Source of the DNA: JAKZSU01 sp047517485 | Lineage (GTDB): Bacteria; Pseudomonadota; Alphaproteobacteria; UBA7887 | DNA length: 57,197 nucleotides | Assembly (NCBI GenBank): GCA_047517485.1 | Contig: JAKZSU010000050.1 | Span: 1 to 57,197 of the forward strand | Reading direction: 5' to 3' | Shown here: positions 16,829-24,958 of the stretch, piece by piece | Layout: each line of letters opens with the position of its first letter | Numbering within the stretch: position 1 is the stretch's first letter | The notes under the pieces: generated by a model | Databases searched by the model: none | What the model was told of the DNA's origin: nothing | The model's input: only the letters and a program-made list of their open reading frames with translations | Program-made: the position numbers and the translations under genes

Positions 16829-17914
16829 ATGAGTTCCATCGAGACATTCGAGCGGGAGATCGAGACCACCCAGCGCATGGTCGACGATATGCGCACCAAG
16901 ATCGACAGCGGCCGCCAGCTGATCGACACCATCGCCGAGAGCGAGAGCCTGACCGGCATGGATTTCGACATCGAGAACGCGCGCATCGAGGACGTTCTCG
17001 AACAGCAGCGCCTGATGGAATCCAACATCGCCGACCTGATCATCGGTCTGGAAGATGTCACCAACGCCTTCGGCGCCGAGTTCGACAGCATGCAGACCTA
17101 TAGTTTCTCGGAGAAACTGGTCGGCATATTTTCCAAGAAGAAGGCCCAATCGATGCGCAGCGACCGGGTGCGCACGACCTCGCTGGCGGGCAATTTGCAG
17201 GACTTGCTGGGCAAATCGAACACCATTGTCGGCATTCTCACCGACCAGCGCTCGGTGCTCGAATCGCGTTACGGCGCGTCCGAGGCGAGCTTGAAGAAAG
17301 TCATCGAGCGCCGGCAATCGATAACCGAGGAGATTCGCGCCACCCAAACACGTATCGAGGCGCTCAATCCGCGCCTGCTCGATGTCGAGAACCGTATCGC
17401 CGCCTCGACCGACCAGGCCGAGCGCGCGGCCCTCGAATCCGAGCGCTCCGAACTCGCGACCGAGTATAATCAGGCACAGGCCAAGGAGCAGGAACTGCTC
17501 GCCGCGTCGCAAACGCTGGAACGCTATACCTCGATGTTCCAGACTTTCGTCGACAGTCTGAACAACCAGATCGCGGCGCAGGAAACCCTGATCAACAAAC
17601 TCTCGATCGATACCGAGCAGCGCATCGTTTTGTACAAGGCGCTGGAGGATTCGCTGAAGACGTCGGCGCAACAGGATGTCGCGCACCAGATCAACACTAT
17701 CGGCAGCCGCGTCGATACCGCGGCGGAAGAGACCATGGCCGGGATCGGCGCGTCGGCGCAATCGCACATCGCCGATCTCTTGGAACTGCACGAACAGAGC
17801 ATGGTCGATACCAAGGAGATCCAGCGTCGCAAACGATTGGCCGACGACGCGTTTGCCCGACGCTTTGGCGAGGTGATGGAGAAGCACGAAGCTGCGCGCT
17901 ATCTCGCCAATTGA
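16829..17914 (+). CDS. Cytoplasmic coiled-coil protein of the AAA+/DUF2333 directon
   Basis: 361 residues, mostly charged heptad-like helix with no signal peptide or membrane segment. Examples are ETFEREIETTQRMVDDMRTK, the long stretch around AALESERSELATEYNQAQA, and the C-terminal RRKRLADDAFARRFGEVMEK. I do not recognise a named family; length and coiled coil suggest a filament-like, scaffold or adaptor protein. GGGGG precedes the start, and a good promoter lies at 16733-16761. It is the first gene of a five-gene directon with a gap of 22 bases to the next. The association with an AAA+ ATPase and a DUF2333 membrane protein suggests a joint complex. Confidence 0.75.
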   Translation: MSSIETFEREIETTQRMVDDMRTKIDSGRQLIDTIAESESLTGMDFDIENARIEDVLEQQRLMESNIADLIIGLEDVTNAFGAEFDSMQTYSFSEKLVGIFSKKKAQSMRSDRVRTTSLAGNLQDLLGKSNTIVGILTDQRSVLESRYGASEASLKKVIERRQSITEEIRATQTRIEALNPRLLDVENRIAASTDQAERAALESERSELATEYNQAQAKEQELLAASQTLERYTSMFQTFVDSLNNQIAAQETLINKLSIDTEQRIVLYKALEDSLKTSAQQDVAHQINTIGSRVDTAAEETMAGIGASAQSHIADLLELHEQSMVDTKEIQRRKRLADDAFARRFGEVMEKHEAARYLAN

Positions 17915-17936
17915 TGCGCCGCGGGGAGTCGGGGGC

Positions 17937-19061
17937 ATGATCGACGCCTACATGCCGGCGATCCACGCGGCGTTTGCCGGCCTCGAAGGCGTCTATGCGC
18001 CGCAGGGGCCGTGGGCCAAACGCCACGACGTGATCCACAGCATTATCCGGCTTCATCTCGAACGCTTGCGCCACAGCTTCGCGGCGTGGGAAACACGCAT
18101 GCGGAGGGCCGCGGATTTCAAGATCGCCGCCACCGAATCGGGCTTTCCGATCTATCGCTTGGCGTTGCAGATCGCCGAGGACATGGCGCGCGCCGATGCG
18201 GTATTGGGAAATTTGCCGAGCCGCGAGACCATCGTCGAGGGCATGATCGACACCATGCTGGGGAAACAAAGTTTTCCCGCCGACGAGCAACGCGCGATGG
18301 CGGATCGGCTCTATTTCGAACTGTTGCGCCGGCGCCCGGCGTTTTCCGCGCATACCCCGCCGGTGACCATCCGCTATTCGCGCAACCCGCGTAGCAAGCG
18401 GCCGTATTACGTCGTGCATTGGTCGAGTTACGACGGCACCGCGCATCTGCCGATGATCTATATCGCGATTATCGAGGATTCGTCGGGCGACGTGAATCTG
18501 CCGCCGGCGCCGCCGCAACGAAAAATGGCCAAACGGTTCCGCCAGAGGCCGATCGACGGGCTGCCGAACGCGGAGTTGAGCAAGCCGTTCGCCGCATTCG
18601 CCGCCAGCCATGACGCCTATTCGCTGAACCTCACCTCGATCGCCACCGCGCTCGATCGCGACTTCGAATTTCTTCACCCCAAACAGATTCGCCGCGTCGT
18701 GCTGGGGCCGTTCTATCTCGGCGGGGTGACCAGCCATGGCCAGCGGGTGCAATCGATCCTCGATCACGCGCGCGACAAATCGCACGCCTGGCTGTTGACC
18801 TGGACGATGGAGGAGCTTCACTCGATGGAGGAGAAGCCGGCGCGCAGCGGCCTGTGGGGCGGCGCCCAGGCGGAAGAAATCTTCTACATCAACACCGACG
18901 ATGTCGACTGCGCGCGGCAAGGCGTGAGCGCGCAGGAGAAGCACGCGCTGGTGCCCCACGAGGCCTATCAGGCGGTGTTCGCCGAAGGCCGCGCGGAGGA
19001 CATATTCGCCGGCTACGACTGCCACATCCTGAGCGGCGATCAAGTCTTGCAACACGTATGA
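17937..19061 (+). CDS. Unknown protein of the AAA+/DUF2333 directon
   Basis: 374 residues, soluble, no signal peptide, no recognised domain. Features seen: N-terminal helical half (LHLERLRHSFAAWETRM), a central segment TIRYSRNPRSKRPYYVVHWS followed by beta-rich PMIYIAIIEDSSGD, and a C-terminal part with EEIFYINTDDVDC and YDCHILSGDQVLQHV. There is no HExxH or nucleotide-binding motif. The start has GGGGAG about 10 bases upstream; the stop lies 7 bases before the ATPase gene, whose ribosome site GAGGAC overlaps it. Tight coupling implies a shared function with the ATPase. Confidence 0.7.
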   Translation: MIDAYMPAIHAAFAGLEGVYAPQGPWAKRHDVIHSIIRLHLERLRHSFAAWETRMRRAADFKIAATESGFPIYRLALQIAEDMARADAVLGNLPSRETIVEGMIDTMLGKQSFPADEQRAMADRLYFELLRRRPAFSAHTPPVTIRYSRNPRSKRPYYVVHWSSYDGTAHLPMIYIAIIEDSSGDVNLPPAPPQRKMAKRFRQRPIDGLPNAELSKPFAAFAASHDAYSLNLTSIATALDRDFEFLHPKQIRRVVLGPFYLGGVTSHGQRVQSILDHARDKSHAWLLTWTMEELHSMEEKPARSGLWGGAQAEEIFYINTDDVDCARQGVSAQEKHALVPHEAYQAVFAEGRAEDIFAGYDCHILSGDQVLQHV

Positions 19062-19068
19062 GGACGCC

Positions 19069-20982
19069 ATGGACGTCGGTCTGACGACGCTGAACGAGAA
19101 GGATATCGCCAACTATCTCGCCACCGCGCAAGCGCTGGTGCAGCGCACCAATGTCACGGTGGCGGACGAGGACGCGCGGTCGAAATCGAAAATCGCCGGC
19201 ACTGGGCGTCGCTTCGTTTCCACCGTCTCGACCGGCGCGGTCCGGCGCACCATCGACGTCCGCGTCATCGACCGGATCAGCGCGGTCAGCGCCGACGATT
19301 CGATGCTGTCGCTGGCCCAGCACGGCCTCGCGTTCCGCTTGCGCCGCGGCATGGCGGTCGGTCTCGCGGTGCGCGACGTGTTCGCCCGGCGCACCGAACT
19401 CGAGGCACTGGCCGAGCGTAACAAGGCCTCGGCGCTCGCCGGCGACGACGCGGCGCTCTATCACGAACTGCAAGGCGCGACGGCGTTCGTCGCGCTGTTC
19501 GCGGCGGCGAGCTATCTGGTGCAGACGGTGGCGGGCGAGGCGGACGCGAACCAGGATCCCCCCGATCCGACGTTTGATTTCGACACTCCGCAGGATGCCT
19601 ACAAGAGCTTCCTCTATGGCCTCGACCAGACCCTAACCGACGTTGCCGACGACAGCCAGATGACGGCGCGGGCGCGGGCGTTCGCGCAAGCGGTGCTCGA
19701 GGGCCTGTTGTCGCGGCGCGCGCGCTTCCCCCGTCTCGCCGCGTTCGACGACGTCCATATCCGGCTCGACGCCGACGATTTCTCGCTGATCGGCTTCGAT
19801 ATCCAGCACCGGGTGCGCGCCAAGCCGCTGGTGATGACGTTCAAGAAACCGCACGAGGTGGTGGGCAATCACATCGCCAAATACCAGGCAATCAAGCTGT
19901 CGAAAATGCTCATGGCGTATGATTTCGACCGTGAAATGAACCCGTTCGTCGAACTCGGCGGCTTTCACTTCAGCTTCATCGGCGACGGCTTCCCCGGCAC
20001 CGGCAAGACCACCCTGATCCAGATGATCGCCGGCCTGATCAAGGACTATAGCGAGATCGCCGGCTACGCTTTCCATTACGAAAACTTTGGCGTCGATCAG
20101 GTGAACTCGTACCAGGGCAAATCGGGCCAGAACTGCAAGCAGTTCATCACCAATGTGACCGACCCTCGGGTCATCGGCTTCGGCACGGTCGACGATATCG
20201 ATCAAGTCGCCGCCAAACGCAGCGACGATCGTGCTTCGGCGGGGCAACACGAGATCACCGCGGTGCTGATGGAAAGCCTGTCCGGCACCAGCACGGTGGT
20301 GCGCGGCAATTGTTGCTTCGGCATGTTTTCCAATTATCCCGAGCACGTCGATGACGCGCTGCGCCAACGCGCCGGCGCGCGCTGGCTCGTCGACGGCCCG
20401 CAAACCCAAGCCGATTATGTCGATATCTTCGCCTTGCTCGCCGGCGACAATCATTCGATCCCGCTCGGAGATCACGACCTGTACGCGGCGCAGGAGATCA
20501 AGCGCGCGATCGAGGCCGCGTACGAGACCCACGACCGCCCCGAGGAAGACGAGCTCGCCAAGATCTACGACCGGGTGATCGGCGCCAACGGCGGTTTCGA
20601 GACCATGGCCGACATCGGCCGCTATCTCCACGCGATCAAGCAGGGCGAGTCGCGGTTTACCGGCCGCGCGATCAAGAACATCACCGACGCGATGAAAATG
20701 CGGGCGATGGATATCGAGCTGCCCGACGCGTGGTTCGAGACACCGGAGCCGTTTCTCCACAAGCCCTACGACGAGAAAGCGGCGATGATCGCCGAGCTGC
20801 GCGGCCCGATCACCCTGGACATGATGATCCAGGAGATCCACCGCTACGCCGATTCCGAATTCCGCTATACCAACAAATCCGACGACGCGGCGGTCGCCGA
20901 GATGATCCGCGATCAGCGCCTGCGCACGGCTGCGGCGAAAGAGATCCAGGCCTTGAAGGACGAAGGCCGATGGAACGACTGA
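19069..20982 (+). CDS. AAA+ family ATPase with a large N-terminal domain
   Basis: 637 residues. Residues 1-260 are an unrecognised domain, mixed helical with an alanine-rich hydrophobic patch (VALFAAASYLVQ). The AAA+ core follows: Walker A GDGFPGTGKT at 305-314, a Walker B-like VIGFGTVDDID at 368-378, sensor-1 Asn in MFSNYPEHVDDALRQR near 422, and arginine-finger candidates at 433-438. DDALRQR-GARW resembles the MoxR/clamp-loader style where conserved arginines contact the next subunit. It would form a ring motor. Flanking genes are coupled: 7 bases upstream, 13-base overlap downstream. Substrate unknown. Confidence 0.8.
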   Translation: MDVGLTTLNEKDIANYLATAQALVQRTNVTVADEDARSKSKIAGTGRRFVSTVSTGAVRRTIDVRVIDRISAVSADDSMLSLAQHGLAFRLRRGMAVGLAVRDVFARRTELEALAERNKASALAGDDAALYHELQGATAFVALFAAASYLVQTVAGEADANQDPPDPTFDFDTPQDAYKSFLYGLDQTLTDVADDSQMTARARAFAQAVLEGLLSRRARFPRLAAFDDVHIRLDADDFSLIGFDIQHRVRAKPLVMTFKKPHEVVGNHIAKYQAIKLSKMLMAYDFDREMNPFVELGGFHFSFIGDGFPGTGKTTLIQMIAGLIKDYSEIAGYAFHYENFGVDQVNSYQGKSGQNCKQFITNVTDPRVIGFGTVDDIDQVAAKRSDDRASAGQHEITAVLMESLSGTSTVVRGNCCFGMFSNYPEHVDDALRQRAGARWLVDGPQTQADYVDIFALLAGDNHSIPLGDHDLYAAQEIKRAIEAAYETHDRPEEDELAKIYDRVIGANGGFETMADIGRYLHAIKQGESRFTGRAIKNITDAMKMRAMDIELPDAWFETPEPFLHKPYDEKAAMIAELRGPITLDMMIQEIHRYADSEFRYTNKSDDAAVAEMIRDQRLRTAAAKEIQALKDEGRWND

Positions 20983-22304
20983 TCGAGGCCAAGCTGCTGC
21001 ATGGCGGCCTGATGCGCGTTCAAGAGCCGCATCTGATCGGCCGCTACAACGCCGCGCTCACCGCATTCGGCCTGCCGACGACCGAGCGCGCCTCGTTCTC
21101 GATCGACGCGACGGGCTATTCGCCGGAGATCGCCGCCGACCTCGAGGACGAGGATTATCTCGACACCCACGCGGTCAATCGGCGGTTCATCATTCTCAAC
21201 CCGGATCAGCAGAACCTGCCGATCGTGCATGTTCATTTTTCGTCGATCATCGATCATATGGCGGCATTCTTTCGTGACAATGCGAAGGCGCTGCACATGC
21301 TGACGCTCAAGGACGTGGTGTTCGGCGAAATCGAGGACGGCACCTACCGGGTCGATGGCATCGAAGACGTGCTGGCGATCCGCGAGGTCGAGTTTCGCGT
21401 GCGCACCGGCGACAATCTGATCACCTCGGCGCGCGAGCTCGAGGCACTGGTGACACGATTTCGCGCAGAGCACGACTCGTGGCAAAACGATGATCTGATC
21501 GCGGATATGCTCGGCCACGCACGCAAATGCGGCGATATTCGCCGCCTCGACATGGTGCCGCGGCAAACCCACTTCAGCCAGGGTTCGTTCTGGACCAAAC
21601 ACCTGGGCGGCATCTATGTCTTCCACGAAACGCACGATGACGACGATGACGATGACGATAATGACGGCGCCACCGTGCTCGGCTGGACCAAGCGGCCGAA
21701 ATTCGCCCGCGAGACCGATGCCATCGCGCGCTACATAGCGCTGAGTTCGGTGGGCTCGGTCTATCGCTTCCTGACCGCGGCGCATTGCGTCGAGACCGTC
21801 TCCGTCGATTGGCTGCGCGGCACCCGGCTGCTGGAAAAACGCATCGACTATCTGGTGCGCGCGGCGATCGCCCGATCGGACCCCGAAATCGACCTGGTGG
21901 CGATGCGACGGCCGGCGGTCAACACGTGGATTCACGCCAATCTCGACGCGTTGGCGGAGGACAGCCTGTTCCCCGCCCTGACCGAGCTCCGCCGCGCCGT
22001 GATGTCACAGAAAAAGATCGCCATCAGCCGGGTGCCCGGCGCGCTCAAATTTACCTTCCTGCGCGCCCATCCCGATCATCCCGACCGCGAGGTGATCAAC
22101 CGCCTGATCTCGGAATATGTGCCGTTCGATTTCGTCACCCGCTACGCGGTCAATCGCGAGGCGTTCTATCGCGACTACGAAACCTACCCCGAGAACCTGA
22201 AACAGTTCGTCATCCATACCTTGACGAGCGACGACCTCAAGGAGGCTCGCACCACGCGCGCCCAACTGTTCGGGGAGGCGCCGGTTTGGCACGGGTCGCA
22301 TTGA
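20970..22304 (+). CDS. DUF6638-like protein of the AAA+/DUF2333 directon
   Basis: The ATG at 20970 overlaps the ATPase gene by 13 bases and gives 444 residues; the frame is open further upstream only because it reads the ATPase gene out of frame. The start MERLIEAKLLHGGLMRV...RYNAAL, the FSIDATGYSPEIAADL segment and VNRRFIILNPDQQ match my memory of DUF6638 proteins, which sit beside AAA+ ATPases. Function unknown. Residues 223-230 are eight consecutive aspartates followed by NDG, a surface loop that may bind metal or a basic partner. The C-terminal half (KIAISRVPGALKFTFLRAHP) is unassigned. No signal peptide. Confidence 0.7.
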   Translation: MERLIEAKLLHGGLMRVQEPHLIGRYNAALTAFGLPTTERASFSIDATGYSPEIAADLEDEDYLDTHAVNRRFIILNPDQQNLPIVHVHFSSIIDHMAAFFRDNAKALHMLTLKDVVFGEIEDGTYRVDGIEDVLAIREVEFRVRTGDNLITSARELEALVTRFRAEHDSWQNDDLIADMLGHARKCGDIRRLDMVPRQTHFSQGSFWTKHLGGIYVFHETHDDDDDDDDNDGATVLGWTKRPKFARETDAIARYIALSSVGSVYRFLTAAHCVETVSVDWLRGTRLLEKRIDYLVRAAIARSDPEIDLVAMRRPAVNTWIHANLDALAEDSLFPALTELRRAVMSQKKIAISRVPGALKFTFLRAHPDHPDREVINRLISEYVPFDFVTRYAVNREAFYRDYETYPENLKQFVIHTLTSDDLKEARTTRAQLFGEAPVWHGSH

Positions 22305-22334
22305 GGCACCGCAAACCCATCGGAGGTGGCGACC

Positions 22335-23471
22335 GTGCTTGATCCGATTTTCGAATGGCTGGGAAGACTGTTCGCCTCGCTGGGCGCCGCGGTGCGGGCG
22401 CTGGTGCGGGCGCTTACGGCGCCGTTTCGCAAAACCTGGGCCGCCTACCAACGGTCAAGCCGCGTCCTGCGTTACCTGATCGGCTTGATGATCCTGCCGT
22501 GGATCGTGTTCTACGCCTTGTTCATTTGGCATGCGGCGTGGATCCGTGGCTTCGACCTGGACTACGCCGATCGCCTGAGCGAGCGGCGCCCGAGCGTCGC
22601 CGCCGGCGAGCAAGTCGCGGTCGAAGGCGGGGCCAGCACGACCCGGACCTGCGCGCCCTCGGCGATCGTCGATGCCACCACCTATATCATCGATCTCAAC
22701 GTCAACCAGAACAAATGGATGTCGAGCCATCCGCTCTACAAGGCGGGGCTGTTTTGGTTGATCGAATGGGACGACACTTGGTTTCTCGATAATAAGGCGG
22801 CGTTTCAGCGCGGCGCGCATCAGGCCGCGTCACGCACCGCGGTTGAACTCGCGGACGTGCTCGGACGGGTGCGCGGCACCTCCGAGATCGATCCCGACCT
22901 GAAGATCGCCAAGGGCAACACCCAGTTCGATCAATACACTTGGTATTTTAACCCCTTCGATTCTCAGCCATTTGGCCCAACGACGCCGAGCCCGACCTAT
23001 TACCATAACGCGCTCGACTCTTTGCACGCCTACAACGCGCGACTGGCGGCGTGCGACGCGACGTTCGACGCCCGTACCGACAATCTGCTGCAGTTCCTCG
23101 ACCGTATCGCCAAGGACATCGGCTCGACCTCCGCCGCGATCAAGGACCGCGCCGAACAATACGACTCCGGCTGGTTCGATACCCGCGCCGACGATATCTT
23201 CATGCACGCGCGCGGCCAGCTCTACGCCTATTACGGTATCTTGCGCGCCGCCCGCGCCGATTTCGTCGATATCGTCGAAGAGAAAAAGTTGGACGATATC
23301 TGGGACCTGATGGACGCGCATCTGAAGAGCGCGATCGCGCTCGAGCCAGCCATCGTCTCGAACGGCGCCGAGGATGGCTGGCTGATGCCGACCCATCTCA
23401 CCAACATCGGATTCTACATTCTCCGCGCGCGCTCGAATCTGGTCGAGATCCGTTCGGTGATCGATCGTTAA
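22335..23471 (+). CDS. DUF2333 family membrane-anchored protein
   Basis: 378 residues from the GTG at 22335, which has GGAGG 8 bases upstream; a GTG at 22326 overlaps that site and is less likely. One membrane helix (about 46-68, LIGLMILPWIVFYALFIW) follows a short amphipathic cytoplasmic start, leaving a large periplasmic domain. DUF2333 features: DLNVNQNKWMSSHPLYKAG, VRGTSEIDPDLKIAKGN, LDRIAKDIGSTSAAIKDR and the closing NIGFYILRARSNLVEI. Function of the family is unknown to me. As the only membrane protein of the directon it is the likely anchor of the ATPase complex. Confidence 0.8.
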   Translation: MLDPIFEWLGRLFASLGAAVRALVRALTAPFRKTWAAYQRSSRVLRYLIGLMILPWIVFYALFIWHAAWIRGFDLDYADRLSERRPSVAAGEQVAVEGGASTTRTCAPSAIVDATTYIIDLNVNQNKWMSSHPLYKAGLFWLIEWDDTWFLDNKAAFQRGAHQAASRTAVELADVLGRVRGTSEIDPDLKIAKGNTQFDQYTWYFNPFDSQPFGPTTPSPTYYHNALDSLHAYNARLAACDATFDARTDNLLQFLDRIAKDIGSTSAAIKDRAEQYDSGWFDTRADDIFMHARGQLYAYYGILRAARADFVDIVEEKKLDDIWDLMDAHLKSAIALEPAIVSNGAEDGWLMPTHLTNIGFYILRARSNLVEIRSVIDR

Positions 23472-23474
23472 ACC

Positions 23475-24953
23475 ATGCCAATGATTTTGGCGATCGACCA
23501 GGGGACGACGAGCAGCCGGGCGATCGTCTTCGACGCCGACGGAGCGATCGTCGCCGCGCGCCAAGCCGAGTTCCCGCAACATTTTCCCGACACCGGATGG
23601 GTCGAGCATGATCCGGAGGATCTCTGGCGCACCACGCTTGAAGTCGCGCAACAGGCGCTCGCCGAAGCGGAAAAGACGGACGAACGGGTCGCCGCGATCG
23701 GCATCGCCAATCAACGCGAGACCACGCTGGTCTGGGACCGCGCGACCGGCGCGCCAATCCACAACGCGATCGTCTGGCAGGACCGGCGCACCGCCGACGT
23801 TTGCAAACGCTTGTCGGACGCGGGCGCGGAAGCGGAGGTGCGCGCGTCTACCGGGCTGCTGCTCGATCCCTATTTCTCGGCCACCAAAATCGCCTGGATT
23901 CTCGACCATGTCGACGGCGCGCGGGCACGCGCGAGCCGTGGTGAGCTGGCATTTGGTACCGTCGACTCTTTTCTGCTCTGGCGCCTCACCGGCGGCCAAT
24001 CGCATCTCACCGACGCGACCAACGCGAGCCGCACCAGCTTGTTCAATATCCACCACCAGGCCTGGGACGACGAACTGTTGCGGCTGTTCGAGGTGCCCGC
24101 CACCTGCCTCCCCGAGGTCCGCGACTGTGCTTCGAACTTTGGCGAGACCGACCCAGAACTGTTCGGCCGCGCGATCCCAATCCTTGGCATCGCCGGCGAT
24201 CAGCAAGCGGCGGCGATCGGCCAATCGTGCTTGGCGCCCGGCGCGATCAAAAGCACCTACGGCACCGGCTGTTTCGTCCTGGTCAATACCGGTGATCAGG
24301 CGGTGGTCTCAAGCAACCGGCTGTTGACCACGGTGGCTTATCGCCTCGACAGTAAAACCACCTACGCCATGGAAGGCTCGATTTTTACCGCCGGCGCGGC
24401 GGTACAATGGCTGCGCGATCAACTCGGCATCGTCGACAGCGCGGCGGAAACAGAAATCCTCGCGCGCTCGATCGCCGACACCGGCGGGGTCTATTTGGTC
24501 CCCGCGTTCACCGGGCTCGGCGCGCCGCATTGGGACTCGAGCGCCCGCGGCACCCTGGTCGGCCTGACCCGCGCCACCGGACGCGCCGAGCTCGCCCGCG
24601 CCGCGCTCGAAGCGGTGTGTTATCAGACCGCAGATCTGCTGCGCGCGATGGCCGACGACGGCGTCACCCCGACCGCGCTCAGGGTCGACGGCGGCATGGT
24701 GGCGAACGATTGGCTGCTGCAATATCTCGCCGACATTCTCGATCTGCCGGTCGATCGGCCGGCGATCATGGAAACCACCGCGCTCGGCGCCGCGACCCTG
24801 GCCGGATTGGGCGCCGGCCTCTACGACTCGGTCGACGACGTCGCGCGCCGCTGGCAGCGCGAGGTGCGCTTCGAACCGGCAATGGACGCCGCGACACGAG
24901 AAGTGCGGCTGGCGGGCTGGCAAGACGCGCTGCAACGGACGTTGAGCGGATAG
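23475..24953 (+). CDS. glpK: Glycerol kinase
   Basis: 492 residues, FGGY kinase. Phosphorylates glycerol to sn-glycerol 3-phosphate. Signatures: ILAIDQGTTSSRAIVFDADG at the N-terminus, NQRETTLVWDRATG, IVWQDRRTAD, GIAGDQQAA with the catalytic Asp, KSTYGTGCFVLVNTG and RVDGGMVANDWLLQ. Complete and of normal length. It starts 3 bases after the DUF2333 gene with no clear ribosome site of its own, so it may be translated by reinitiation. No glpD, glpF or glpR is nearby, making this an isolated glpK. Confidence 0.93.
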   Translation: MPMILAIDQGTTSSRAIVFDADGAIVAARQAEFPQHFPDTGWVEHDPEDLWRTTLEVAQQALAEAEKTDERVAAIGIANQRETTLVWDRATGAPIHNAIVWQDRRTADVCKRLSDAGAEAEVRASTGLLLDPYFSATKIAWILDHVDGARARASRGELAFGTVDSFLLWRLTGGQSHLTDATNASRTSLFNIHHQAWDDELLRLFEVPATCLPEVRDCASNFGETDPELFGRAIPILGIAGDQQAAAIGQSCLAPGAIKSTYGTGCFVLVNTGDQAVVSSNRLLTTVAYRLDSKTTYAMEGSIFTAGAAVQWLRDQLGIVDSAAETEILARSIADTGGVYLVPAFTGLGAPHWDSSARGTLVGLTRATGRAELARAALEAVCYQTADLLRAMADDGVTPTALRVDGGMVANDWLLQYLADILDLPVDRPAIMETTALGAATLAGLGAGLYDSVDDVARRWQREVRFEPAMDAATREVRLAGWQDALQRTLSG

Positions 24954-24958
24954 GCGCC

